Below, one piece after another: positions 16,278-24,655 of a stretch of DNA of 64,000 nt. How positions within the stretch are numbered: the first letter of the stretch is position 1; each line of letters opens with the position of its first letter. Under the pieces are notes generated by a model, which was given only the letters and a program-made list of their open reading frames with translations, had not been told where the DNA came from and ran no database searches. Source of the stretch: JAOBAU01 sp034667465 (GTDB taxonomy: Bacteria; Acidobacteriota; Thermoanaerobaculia; Gp7-AA8); the NCBI GenBank assembly GCA_034667465.1, contig JAXDJV010000024.1, positions 62,001 through 126,000 on the forward strand, given 5' to 3'. The position numbers and the translations under genes were made by a program.

Positions 16278-18836
16278 TTAGCGGAGGATTGGCGTCCAGC
16301 CTGGGCTCAGCGTCGCGACGACCCTTCCGGAGAGAAGCGTCACACCATCCGTCTGCCAGATTGCAATCCGGTTGTCGTTGACGTTCTGCATGAGGATGTC
16401 GTGGCGTCCGTCGCCGTCGTAATCGGCAGCGCCGACCACTTTCCAGCCGGCGACCGGCGTCGCAATCACATGTTCGGTATCGAGCACGCCCGACGCAGAG
16501 AGAGTCCAGACGGCGACCGCGTTTGTCGCGTCGTTCTGCACGACGAGCTCCGCGACACCGTCGCGCGTAAAGTCGCCTGCGCCCTTCACTTTCCAGTCTG
16601 CTGAAGGCGTTGCCACGACGACGTCCGACGTAATCGTCGAACCGCTCACGAGCCAGCGCGAAACACTGCCGGTCGTACTGTTCTGAAGCACAACACCGGC
16701 GCTGCCGCCGAAACTCGCAGCCGTAATGACCTTCAGATCGGCGGGCGGATTCGCCAGCACGCGGCCTGCGACGAGCGTTGCACCGTTCATTTCCCACTGA
16801 GCGACAGCGCCAGCCGGGTTTTGCAGAATCAGATCGGCCTTGTCGTCCGAAGTGAAATCGAACGCCGCAGCGACTCGCCAATCCGTAGCTGTTGAAGGCA
16901 ACGCTAATCCGGAAAGGATCGTCAATCCATTCATCCGCCAAACGGCCGTAGCGCGCGTCGCAGAGTTTCTGAGAACGAGATCCGATTTGCCGTCGCCATC
17001 GAGATCGCCGACAGCGGCAACTTTCCAGTCGGCAGCAGGAGTGGCAATGGTGTTCGTCGCCAGGATCGTCGAACCATTCAGCAGCCAACCCGCAACCGCG
17101 TTGCTGCTGCTGTGCTGAAACACGACGTCGGCGGTCGCGTCTCCGTTCAAATCACCCTTCGTCTTCGATCGCGGCAGGACGAGGTGTGGGAGCGGATAGG
17201 AGGAGCTGGTCTGGAATTGCGGGGTGCCATCGTAGACGGCCACTATGCTGTAACTGCCTTCGGTAAGTGCCGCCGTGGTGAGTCGCGCGAGGCCGCCAAT
17301 TACCGCCACAGTACCGAGAACATTGCCGCCGTCTTTGAATTGAACGTTTCCACCGAGAGGCGGCGGGTAAACATTCGCGGTAAAAGTCACCGCGTAATTC
17401 TCATGCGACGGAGATGTCGAGGCGCTTAACCCCGTAGTCGTCGGAACCGGATCGATGATCTGCACTACAGCAGCAGACGTGCTGTTACGAAAGTAGGGAG
17501 CGCCGCTGTAAGCCGCGGTAATCGAGTGCGAGCCGGGCAGGAGCGACGTCGTCGTAAATGAAGCGCAACCGTTGCTTGCGACGGGAACCGTCGAAAGGAC
17601 CGTGGTGCCATCTCGAAAGGTAAGAGTGCCGCTGTCGGCCGCTGGCTGAACGCAGGCTTTCAGCGTTACCTGAGCGCCGTATGCGGCACTCGACAGTGGC
17701 CAGTCAACGGTAGTAGTCGTTGCGACCGGTACCGGCACCGGGAGCCTGAAAAGAGTGCCTTTCCCGCCCGGACCACCCTCCCCGGTCGTCCCGTAGAGAT
17801 ATCCTCCGCTCAGGAACAACGCGGTGTTCGGATGCTTTCCGTTCGTGCCGTCGAATGTTGCTACGATCGAAAACAGTCCGGTCGACGGCTCGAATCTGTA
17901 AACACTGCCGTTATTGTTTACGCCGCCGTTGGACACGCCATAAAGAAATGTGTCAGCGACGATGACGCCGGAAGCCAGGCCCTCCACCGGCGACGGATAC
18001 ACCGTCGACTGACCTGTCGTCAGATTCACCCTGTACAGGGAAGAGCCTGTATTTGTTCCGAACAGATCGCCAGCGAACTCGACTACAGGCGAATACAAAA
18101 AGATGGGACCGGGCACGGAAAACGTCGTAACCACGCCGCTTGGCGGATAGTATTTATATACCGTTCCGTTTCCTCCACCCGGGCCGCCATCCTCGGTAGT
18201 TCCGTACATGTAGTCGCCGACGGGGATCGGTGCGGCATGCGGACGATTTCCCTTCCCCGCGCCGAAGTCGGTTACGAGGGCGAACTGCTGGTCTCGCGTG
18301 TCGATTCTGTACAGCGAGCCCAGGCCGTTCACCCCGCCGCCGGACGTTGTGCCGTAGAGATAAGGTTCCACCGCAGTCGGGGCGGCGCCGGCAAAGGAGC
18401 CGTGAAGCGAGCTGAAGATCATGTATGCATTGCTGGCCGGATCCAGTCTGAAGAGAGAGGAGCCATTGATCGTCAGACCATACAAATACGACCCCGACGC
18501 CGTAAGGCCGCCGTTGGGGTAATACCCGTTTGAACCGTTGAAGGTAACGACAGTCGTCAACGCACCGCTCGATTGATCGATCTTATAAACCGTGCCGAGG
18601 TCATTTGCGCCTCCGGTACGGGTCACACCGTAGAGGGATGAGCCACTCAACATCAGCGGGCCGGAGGGCGTCGCTCCGTTTGTACCATCGAACGATGCAA
18701 TGGTCGTCAGTCCGCCATTAACGGGAGGAACCTGCGCGTTGCTGCGAGCAGCAAACAGCGCAAGCGCCGTGGCGGCGAGCGCAACGACAGTGTTGATGCG
18801 AAACCTGGTTTCGTTGCGGACCTGAGTTCGAAACAT
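16278..18836 (-). CDS. large secreted protein with GloVer-type propeller, Ig-like and FG-GAP-like repeats
   Basis: 852 residues from the ATG at 18836-18834, chosen because AGGAGAG lies upstream and a signal peptide follows (TVVALAATALALFAARSNA). Residues about 45-400 contain at least six repeats of the type SYLYGTTxxGGxxGxGTVYKI (GloVer / TIGR03803-like beta-propeller). Two Ig-like domains follow (about 410-590; TLTFRDGTTVLSTVPV, GNVQFKDGGNVLGTV). From about 600 to the end there are repeats with GDLDGDGKSDLVLRNS and AVWRMNG (FG-GAP/VCBS-like, Asp-rich calcium loops). These are typical adhesive or surface-exposed proteins. The terminal repeat type recurs in the metzincin at 60172-62478. Confidence 0.8.
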   Translation of the reverse strand: MFRTQVRNETRFRINTVVALAATALALFAARSNAQVPPVNGGLTTIASFDGTNGATPSGPLMLSGSSLYGVTRTGGANDLGTVYKIDQSSGALTTVVTFNGSNGYYPNGGLTASGSYLYGLTINGSSLFRLDPASNAYMIFSSLHGSFAGAAPTAVEPYLYGTTSGGGVNGLGSLYRIDTRDQQFALVTDFGAGKGNRPHAAPIPVGDYMYGTTEDGGPGGGNGTVYKYYPPSGVVTTFSVPGPIFLYSPVVEFAGDLFGTNTGSSLYRVNLTTGQSTVYPSPVEGLASGVIVADTFLYGVSNGGVNNNGSVYRFEPSTGLFSIVATFDGTNGKHPNTALFLSGGYLYGTTGEGGPGGKGTLFRLPVPVPVATTTTVDWPLSSAAYGAQVTLKACVQPAADSGTLTFRDGTTVLSTVPVASNGCASFTTTSLLPGSHSITAAYSGAPYFRNSTSAAVVQIIDPVPTTTGLSASTSPSHENYAVTFTANVYPPPLGGNVQFKDGGNVLGTVAVIGGLARLTTAALTEGSYSIVAVYDGTPQFQTSSSYPLPHLVLPRSKTKGDLNGDATADVVFQHSSSNAVAGWLLNGSTILATNTIATPAADWKVAAVGDLDGDGKSDLVLRNSATRATAVWRMNGLTILSGLALPSTATDWRVAAAFDFTSDDKADLILQNPAGAVAQWEMNGATLVAGRVLANPPADLKVITAASFGGSAGVVLQNSTTGSVSRWLVSGSTITSDVVVATPSADWKVKGAGDFTRDGVAELVVQNDATNAVAVWTLSASGVLDTEHVIATPVAGWKVVGAADYDGDGRHDILMQNVNDNRIAIWQTDGVTLLSGRVVATLSPGWTPILR

Positions 18837-18897
18837 AGCTCTGCTCTCTCCTGCTAAACGGTTGCGAGCAGAAACAGTCGCGCTCGGTAGACCTATG

Positions 18898-18925
18898 ATT
18901 ATTGGGACCTGCGAACGCGTAACAA
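18898..18925 (-). promoter_or_regulatory. putative sigma-70-type promoter for the secreted repeat protein
   Basis: On the minus strand, TTGTTA (18925-18920) and AATAAT (18903-18898) are separated by 16 bp, about 60 bp before the ATG at 18836. The match is reasonable but in a GC-rich genome only suggestive. Confidence 0.35.
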
Positions 18926-18948
18926 CGTCCGCCATCCAGAATTGCAGC

Positions 18949-19113
18949 TCAGCGCCGACGCGCTCGCCACCAGCGCCGCGTCACCGCGACCAGCACCGAG
19001 CCATAGAACAGGAAGATGACGACGGCGGACGCGAGCGCGACGGGGCCGCCGTGCATGACGATGAGGGCGATTCCGAAGATGATGGCCGGCAGGAAGATCA
19101 GCCAGAGGATCAC
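18949..19113 (-). CDS. small two-helix membrane protein coupled to cheR
   Basis: 54 residues from a GTG start at 19113-19111 that overlaps the cheR stop (GTGA). Two hydrophobic helices (about 2-20 and 25-46: ILWLIFLPAIIFGIALIV and ALASAVVIFLFYGSVLVAV) are followed by a basic tail, TRRWWRARRR, which by the positive-inside rule should be cytoplasmic. It is not in a family I recognise. The overlap and clean hydrophobic pattern argue that it is a real gene at the end of the chemosensory operon. It could anchor or modulate an upstream component; this is inference. Confidence 0.6.
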   Translation of the reverse strand: MILWLIFLPAIIFGIALIVMHGGPVALASAVVIFLFYGSVLVAVTRRWWRARRR

Positions 19114-19961
19114 TTCTGGTAGACCATGTCGTTCTTGAGATGGCGCAGCTTGAACTGCGTCGACAGCGAGATCAGCGACTCGCTGTGGCCGAGCAGCAGG
19201 TAACCGCCTTCGAGCAACCGGTTGTAGAAGTTGTTGACGACGACCCGCTTCGACTGATCGTCGAAATAGATGATCACGTTGCGGCAGAAAACGATGTCGA
19301 GGTTGCCGAGCAGCGAGACGCGCGCCTCGTCATAAAGATTGAGCCGTCCGAACTGCACGCGGTTGCGCACTTCATCCTTCACACGCCAGGAGCCGTCTGC
19401 ATCGCGGTTGAAATACCTCTCGCGCAGCTCCGGCGTCGTGGCGCGAAACGCGCTCTCGCGATACTGCCCTTTGCGCGCCTTCGCGAGGACCTGCTGATTG
19501 ATGTCGCTCGCGAAAATCTCGAACGTGGCGTGGTTGTAATGTCCCGCCTCCGACAACAGCATCGCGATCGAATACGGCTCCTCGCCTGACGAACATCCGG
19601 CCGACCAGATGCGAATCTTCTTCATCGACTTCTTCGCGAGGATGTCGGGAACGATCTCCTCGATGAACGCGGTCAGCTGCGCCGGCTCGCGGAAGAAATA
19701 CGTTTCGTTGGTCGTGACCAGATCGTAGATGTGATCGAACTCCGCATCGGCGCGCGGATCGTACTGGAGGAAGTAGAAGTACTTCTGGAACGACTCGAAA
19801 TTCAGCTCGCGGGCGCGCGGCGAAAGGCGCTTCTGCAGCAGGTATTTCGTCGTGTCACTGAAGTACATCCCTGTGCGCTTGTAAATCTGGTCCCGCAGCT
19901 GCCGGAACACATCGTCCGGCAGGTCGAGATGATGATTCAGCGACAGGTTGAACGTGCTCAT
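19110..19961 (-). CDS. cheR: CheR-type chemoreceptor methyltransferase
   Basis: 283 residues. An N-terminal all-helical CheR domain is followed by the SAM-binding domain, with NETYFFREPAQL, IWSAGCSSGEEPYSIA (SAM motif), FASDINQQVL, VFCRNVIIYFD and a C-terminal LLGHSESL. CheR methylates glutamates in chemoreceptor cytoplasmic domains using S-adenosylmethionine. No receptor gene is in this cluster, so its substrate must be encoded elsewhere or be non-canonical. A heptamer hairpin separates it from the upstream HEAT gene. The downstream small membrane protein overlaps its stop. Confidence 0.93.
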   Translation of the reverse strand: MSTFNLSLNHHLDLPDDVFRQLRDQIYKRTGMYFSDTTKYLLQKRLSPRARELNFESFQKYFYFLQYDPRADAEFDHIYDLVTTNETYFFREPAQLTAFIEEIVPDILAKKSMKKIRIWSAGCSSGEEPYSIAMLLSEAGHYNHATFEIFASDINQQVLAKARKGQYRESAFRATTPELRERYFNRDADGSWRVKDEVRNRVQFGRLNLYDEARVSLLGNLDIVFCRNVIIYFDDQSKRVVVNNFYNRLLEGGYLLLGHSESLISLSTQFKLRHLKNDMVYQK

Positions 19962-19964
19962 GTC

Positions 19965-20039
19965 AAAGGCTGAGGGATGAAGGATGAAGGCTGAAGAAAA
20001 CCGCAGCGTTCATCCTTCAGCCTTCATCCTTCATCCTTT
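19965..20039. repeat. heptamer hairpin 3, supplies the HEAT-gene stop codon
   Basis: Tandem 7-mers GGATGAA/GGCTGAA face an inverted series CTTCAGC/CTTCATC. The right edge overlaps the end of the HEAT gene: its TGA (20033-20031) is the TGA of the first GGATGAAGG unit on the minus strand. The left edge ends 4 bp from the cheR start codon. Confidence 0.8.
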
Positions 20040-22256
20040 CTCACTCATGGCGGCAAGAATCGCCGCAATGACGACTTCTCTCCTGCTGTCTGCAGTTCGC
20101 CACGCCTGTTCGAGCAGGTCGCGGTAGAGCTGCTTGTGTTTCACGAAGACCTCAGAGACATCGTCGAGAATGGCGGGGTTCTCGAGAGCGCGGAACAGAT
20201 GCGGGAACGACGAGCGGTCGGCGATTTTGTCGAGAGCGAGCACCGCCGACTGCTGCACGTAGGTATCGGAGTCTTCGAGCGCTCGGTGCAGCGCTTCGAG
20301 TGCGTAACGATCGCCGCGATTTCCGAGTGAGGTCGCGGCGGCGGCGCGAATGCGCCAGTCTTCATCATCGAGCGAATGACAGATCCGCTCGAACACATCG
20401 TTGCCCGGGATCCGCGCCAGCGCGAGCAGCGCCGCACGCTGAATCTCGAGATCGCTTTCTCCGAGGCAGCTGAAGAGGATGTCCTTCACCGCCGACTCTT
20501 CCGACTTGCCGAGCGCTTCGATGACGGCGATGCGCACCGGCGGCAGGTCGTGCTCCAGGTGACGCATCAGCGGCTGGATGCCGTCGTGATGGCGATACTC
20601 GCCGAGCGCCTGCGCGGCGGCGGTACGAATCCAGATGTCGGTGTCTTCCAGCGATGCGATGAGCGGCTCCAGCCCCTTCTCCGGCCGCAGCCTCACGATC
20701 GCGTTGATCGCCGCGAGCCGCACCGCCGTCGATTCATCGGCGAGCGAAAGCACGAGCTGATCGGCGAAACGTTCCTCGCCGAATTTCCCCATCAGCGAGA
20801 TCGCCTTCTGGCGAATGACTTCGTCGCTGTCCTTCGACGCGAGCAGCAGCTCGTCGTGATACCCCTCGCCCTGAATGTTGACGAAGACCGAGAGCGAGTT
20901 GAGCTTCATCGGCACCGACGCCGCCTGCAACATCCTCCGTATCTTCGCCAGCACTTCCTGCTTGACCTCGGGATACGCGCCGACGAGCGCGGAGATCGCG
21001 TTGACGGCCGCCTGTTGCGACGCAACGTCACTGTCGTCGAGCTTCGCGAGCAGGTAATCGATCGACGACGGATCCAGGATCTCGCCGAGCGTCTCGATGC
21101 CGAGCCGGCGAATCATCGGATTGTGATGATCGAGGAACGGGAGAATGCTCGGAATCGAATCGGCGGTCGCGACGACGTTGATGACACGCAGCAGCAGCGC
21201 CACGATCTCGTCTTCATCCGCGTTGCGCAGCGTGTCGAGAATCGCCGGCACGGCGCCCTTGCCGAAGTCGATCAATCCCTGCGCCGCGACTTCCGACGTT
21301 TCCGGCTGCTCGAGATACTGCATCAGCACCGGAAGCGCACGCTCATCGCCGGACCAGCCGAGGAACTTCAGGATGAAGTTTTTCACTTCGCGCTTCGGTG
21401 TCGTGTGCAGATGCTCGATCAGCGGCGGGATCTTCGATGCCGGGAAGGCTTCGCGGAACTTTCGCTGAATCAGCAGGCGCTCCGACTGTTCGACGATGCG
21501 CGGCTTGTTCGCTTCGGCGATGCGCACGAGCGCGCGCAACGCGGTCAGGTTCAGCTTCTCTTCGTCGGCGATGATCTTCAGCAGGAACGCGACGGTGCCG
21601 ACGTCGGCGATCTTGCCGACCGCTTCGAGCACCGGCTTGCGCAGCGATTTCTCCGCGTAGAGCGGGAGGATCGCCGGCAGCGCGGAACGATCGCCGATCT
21701 CGCCGAGCGCTTCGACGACGTGAAACTTCAGCCAGAGATCGTCGCGCTGCAGCGCGCGCATCAGATGCGGCAGCGCGCCGGCGTCGCGATATTTGCCGAG
21801 CGACGAGACGATCGATGAGGCGACGTTGATGTCCGGCTCGGTCTCGAGCAGTTTCAGCAGCACGTCGTAGGAGTGGTCGTTGCGGAGATCGCCGAGGAGG
21901 TTGACGAGCGAGAGGCGGACATCGACGTCCTGTTCGTTCTGCAGCCGCGACACGATCGGCTCGATGGCCGGCTCGCCGATGCGGATCAGCGCTTCGGTGG
22001 CGGAGTTGCGCTTGCCGGCGTTCTCCGGATCGGCGAGCGAATTGATGAGACCTGTGACGACTTCGCTGCGCGCGTCGCGCACGAATCCGTCGACGATCGT
22101 CTTTCGGACGCGCCAGTCCTTGTCGCCGAGGAGCTCGAACATCAGCGCGTAGTCGCGCTCATCGTCGAGCGCGTGCGACACGAGGTAGGCGGCTTTCTGT
22201 CGTGCGTCGGGATCGCTCGAACGGGCCTGCTGAATCAGTTGCGGGTCTGCACTCAT
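20031..22256 (-). CDS. HEAT-repeat scaffold protein in chemosensory operon
   Basis: 741 residues built almost wholly of HEAT-like helical hairpins of about 30 residues, for example DxDVRLSLVNLLGDLRNDHSYDVLLKLLE, then similar units with VRxAAIxALGxI patterns through to residue 720. I count roughly 20 units. There is no enzyme signature, signal peptide or membrane helix. Such solenoids bind protein partners. Placed between the zinc-ribbon pseudo-receiver and CheR, it is a candidate scaffold or input protein of this pathway, perhaps replacing a receptor; that is inference. Its final codons (SEKG) run into the heptamer hairpin, which provides the stop. Confidence 0.88.
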   Translation of the reverse strand: MSADPQLIQQARSSDPDARQKAAYLVSHALDDERDYALMFELLGDKDWRVRKTIVDGFVRDARSEVVTGLINSLADPENAGKRNSATEALIRIGEPAIEPIVSRLQNEQDVDVRLSLVNLLGDLRNDHSYDVLLKLLETEPDINVASSIVSSLGKYRDAGALPHLMRALQRDDLWLKFHVVEALGEIGDRSALPAILPLYAEKSLRKPVLEAVGKIADVGTVAFLLKIIADEEKLNLTALRALVRIAEANKPRIVEQSERLLIQRKFREAFPASKIPPLIEHLHTTPKREVKNFILKFLGWSGDERALPVLMQYLEQPETSEVAAQGLIDFGKGAVPAILDTLRNADEDEIVALLLRVINVVATADSIPSILPFLDHHNPMIRRLGIETLGEILDPSSIDYLLAKLDDSDVASQQAAVNAISALVGAYPEVKQEVLAKIRRMLQAASVPMKLNSLSVFVNIQGEGYHDELLLASKDSDEVIRQKAISLMGKFGEERFADQLVLSLADESTAVRLAAINAIVRLRPEKGLEPLIASLEDTDIWIRTAAAQALGEYRHHDGIQPLMRHLEHDLPPVRIAVIEALGKSEESAVKDILFSCLGESDLEIQRAALLALARIPGNDVFERICHSLDDEDWRIRAAAATSLGNRGDRYALEALHRALEDSDTYVQQSAVLALDKIADRSSFPHLFRALENPAILDDVSEVFVKHKQLYRDLLEQAWRTADSRREVVIAAILAAMSEKG

Positions 22257-22275
22257 TGTTTCCCTTGCCGGGACG

Positions 22276-23142
22276 TCACTGCGCGGCGGCCCGCTGTAAC
22301 TCCTCGCGCTTCATGTTCACGAACTGCTGGAGTGTTTCGTTGAAGATCTCGGTGTCCTGGCGGACGCGGAATGGCACGCGCGATTCGTAGTACTGCCGTC
22401 CCTCTTCGATCTCCTCTTTCAGGACATCGAAGAAATTGTTCTCGCGGATTCCGCGCTCCACCTTCGCAGCGTTGTAGATGACGATGTCGGAGAGGATCAG
22501 CCGCGCAAGGCGGCGCGCTTCGTCGTACTCGCGAGGCTCGATCGGACTTTCGATCGTCGAGCCAACCTGGGGAAAGAGCTTGCGGATGATCGAGCGAAAC
22601 TCTTTCTCCGGGATCTGCTCTTCGATGTATTCGTCAGCGCCGTAGAGGTTCGTCGGATTGGCGCGGAAGCGGTTCGCGCGGAAGAGCGCACCGATGAGGA
22701 TCACGCGCGTATTGGTCAGCGTCGGATCGGCTTTGATCTCTTCCGACACTTCGACGCCGAGCTTTCCTTTCAGATAGACGTTGACGATGACGAGCTCCGC
22801 GCGCGTTTTGCGGACGAACTCGAGCGTCGGATCTCCGGTCTCGAAGTATTCGACGGTGAAGCCGAGGCGGCGAAGATGCTCGCCGAGGAACTGGCGGAAG
22901 GGACGCGGCTCATCGGCGACGGCGGCGACGCGCTGCGGACTCTGCTTCGGTGTGGCAGCCGGCGCGGACTGTACCGCGGGCGAAGCGCCCGCAGCCACAC
23001 TGGAAGCGCCGGCGGCTACAGGTTGCGGCTTGAGCACCATCTGGTTTCCGCACGACGGGCATGCGACGCGGACGGCGCGCGTGAGCGGCAGCTCCAGCGC
23101 CGCGCGAAACTTCGAGCCACACTGCTTACAGGTTAGTTCCAT
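22276..23142 (-). CDS. zinc-ribbon plus degenerate receiver-domain protein
   Basis: 288 residues. The N-terminus has a zinc ribbon (CKQCGSKFR ... VACPSCGN, two CxxC pairs at about 5/8 and 28/31, MJ0042-like), then an Ala/Pro/Ser linker. A response-regulator-like domain follows (about 75-195), in which the usual phosphoacceptor segment DLVLLD reads ELVIVNVYLKG: the Asp is replaced by Asn, so normal phosphorylation is unlikely. A helical C-terminal domain follows (ARRLARLILSDIVIYNAAKV). The gene overlaps cheW by 17 bp. Probably a phosphorylation-independent adaptor in the chemosensory pathway. Confidence 0.75.
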   Translation of the reverse strand: MELTCKQCGSKFRAALELPLTRAVRVACPSCGNQMVLKPQPVAAGASSVAAGASPAVQSAPAATPKQSPQRVAAVADEPRPFRQFLGEHLRRLGFTVEYFETGDPTLEFVRKTRAELVIVNVYLKGKLGVEVSEEIKADPTLTNTRVILIGALFRANRFRANPTNLYGADEYIEEQIPEKEFRSIIRKLFPQVGSTIESPIEPREYDEARRLARLILSDIVIYNAAKVERGIRENNFFDVLKEEIEEGRQYYESRVPFRVRQDTEIFNETLQQFVNMKREELQRAAAQ

Positions 23143-23845
23143 AGGAAGGAGCTCGGGCGTCGAGTAGCTTGTCCAAATCGACGAGGATCGTCAACGCATT
23201 TGCGTGACGGAAGACGCCGCGGATGGCGTCGCGCTGTTCGCTGGTATGGACGACGGGGTGCGGTTCGATGGTGGCGCGCTCGATTTTGACGACGCGCGAA
23301 ACGTGATCGACTTCGAAACCGAGGGTCTCGCCGCCGTACTCGACGACGACGATGCGCGCGTCGACGTTCTCCTCGCCGGCGGGCGGATGACGGAGCCGGC
23401 GGCGGACGTCCATCACGGTGACGATGGTGCCGCGCAGCGAGATGATGCCGACGATCGCCGCGTCGGCGTTCGGGATGCGCGTGACGGGACGCGGCGTGAC
23501 GATCTCGACGATCCGTTCGATCTCGACGGCGTATTGTTCGCCGGCGATTCGGAAGGCCAGGAGCTCGAGGATTTCGCCGTCGGTCGTTTCGGTGCTGGTG
23601 AAGTCGAGCTCTCTTCTTCGGCCGGCTTCTTCTTTGAACTTTGCGAGCTTGTCGGTGGTCGGGAGCGAGTCCTGAGTCCTTAGTCCTGAGTCCTTAGTGC
23701 TCGACGACCGGGGTTCAGGACTGAGGACTGAGGACTGAGGACTGAGTGGCTCCGCCGGTGTTTCGACGTGCGACGTTTCCACGACCGGCTCTTCGCCCGT
23801 GATCTTCTTTTTGATCTTCTTCCGGATCTTGACCAGATCAACCAT
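23126..23845 (-). CDS. cheW: CheW-domain coupling protein with repeat-derived linker
   Basis: 239 residues from the ATG at 23845-23843; in-frame starts further upstream lie inside the ATPase gene and encode implausible sequence. A very basic N-terminus (KIRKKIKKKITG) precedes a linker, then a CheW domain (about 95-230; LLAFRIAGEQYAVEIERIVE, IVGIISLRGTIVTVMDVRRR, and a final LTILVDLDKLL). CheW links CheA to receptors. The linker residues LSPQSSVLSPEPRSSS and TKDSGLRTQDS are encoded by a heptamer hairpin inserted in frame (23667-23746). The start overlaps the upstream ATPase gene by 8 bp and the 3' end overlaps the zinc-ribbon gene. Confidence 0.88.
   Translation of the reverse strand: MVDLVKIRKKIKKKITGEEPVVETSHVETPAEPLSPQSSVLSPEPRSSSTKDSGLRTQDSLPTTDKLAKFKEEAGRRRELDFTSTETTDGEILELLAFRIAGEQYAVEIERIVEIVTPRPVTRIPNADAAIVGIISLRGTIVTVMDVRRRLRHPPAGEENVDARIVVVEYGGETLGFEVDHVSRVVKIERATIEPHPVVHTSEQRDAIRGVFRHANALTILVDLDKLLDARAPSYGTNL
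23667..23746. repeat. heptamer hairpin 4 inside the cheW coding region
   Basis: The left arm has GAGTCCT/TAGTCCT 7-mers (23667-23697); the right arm is GGACTGA repeated with 7-bp period (23717-23746). The foldback is about 30 bp. Unlike the other copies it is within a gene, in the CheW linker, and keeps the reading frame open. Confidence 0.85.
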
Positions 23846-24650
23846 GCGGCTGTTCCATCCGGTGCTCGCGTGCCGCGGAGACGATTCTCGTCGTGTCGAT
23901 GCTTTCCGCGTCTTCGCCGAATGCATCGAGCAACGCGGTCGTCGCGAGTGTGTTGATCAGTCGCGGGATGCCGCCGCTGAGGGCGTGCATTTCCGCCATC
24001 GCTTCGGCGCTGAACGGATTGCGCTTCCCGCCGGCGACGCGGATTCGGTGCTCGACGTACCGGCAGGTCTCCTCGGCGGACAAAGGACCGAGAGCATAGC
24101 GCATCCCGATCCGCTGCCGGAGCGGCGCATACGCCTGCCGGTCCAGCCGCAGATCGAGCTCCGGCTGGCCGATCAGAATCACCGACAACAGGTTCTGATC
24201 GTCGAGCTGAAAGTTCGTCAGCAGGCGGATCTCATCGAACGTCGCTTTCGTCGGGATCAGCTGCGCCTCATCGATGATCAGCACCGGCTCGCGCCCTTCT
24301 TCGTACAGCGCGTAAAGCTTCGTGTGAATCTGATCGAGCACGTCGTTGCGAAAACGCGCCGGCTCGATTCCGAGTCCGATGGCGACGGCGCGAAGAAGCT
24401 GCGTCGGCGACAGTCGCGGATTGATCAGCAGCACGACCGGACGCGCTTCGCCGATCCGATCGATCAGCGCACGCGACAGCGTCGTCTTGCCGGAACCGAT
24501 GTCGCCAACGAGCAGCGCGAGCTCTTTTTCATCGACCGCGTATTCGAGCCGCGCCAGCGCTTCACGATGCTGATCGGACTCGTAAAGAAATGACGGATCG
24601 GGCGTCTTGCCGAAGGGTTTGCTCGTCAGGCCGAAATGTTCTTCGAACAT
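23838..24650 (-). CDS. ExeA/GspA-like AAA ATPase
   Basis: 270 residues. It begins MFEEHFGLTSKPFGKTPDP, the signature of ExeA-like AAA_22 proteins, then Walker A LLVGDIGSGKTT (about 46-57), Walker B VLIIDEAQ (about 122-129), a sensor-like VILIGQPEL, and the C-terminal arginine-rich lid. ExeA-type ATPases help assemble secretins or pili by acting on peptidoglycan-associated partners, but this one lacks the membrane and peptidoglycan-binding part, so it is a cytoplasmic ATPase. Its position between cheA and cheW, with an overlap into cheW, suggests it works with the chemosensory proteins, perhaps in positioning or pilus assembly. Confidence 0.88.
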   Translation of the reverse strand: MFEEHFGLTSKPFGKTPDPSFLYESDQHREALARLEYAVDEKELALLVGDIGSGKTTLSRALIDRIGEARPVVLLINPRLSPTQLLRAVAIGLGIEPARFRNDVLDQIHTKLYALYEEGREPVLIIDEAQLIPTKATFDEIRLLTNFQLDDQNLLSVILIGQPELDLRLDRQAYAPLRQRIGMRYALGPLSAEETCRYVEHRIRVAGGKRNPFSAEAMAEMHALSGGIPRLINTLATTALLDAFGEDAESIDTTRIVSAAREHRMEQPHG

Positions 24651-24655
24651 GCGCG

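Noticed and set aside
20376..21818. Plus-strand frame opposite the HEAT gene
   Set aside because: Arg-rich mirror of the HEAT repeats; no start signal or protein motif.
12266..23746. Heptamer hairpins as CRISPR or integron attachment arrays
   Set aside because: Units are directly adjacent without spacers and form inverted arms, which fits hairpin repeats, not CRISPR or attC sites.
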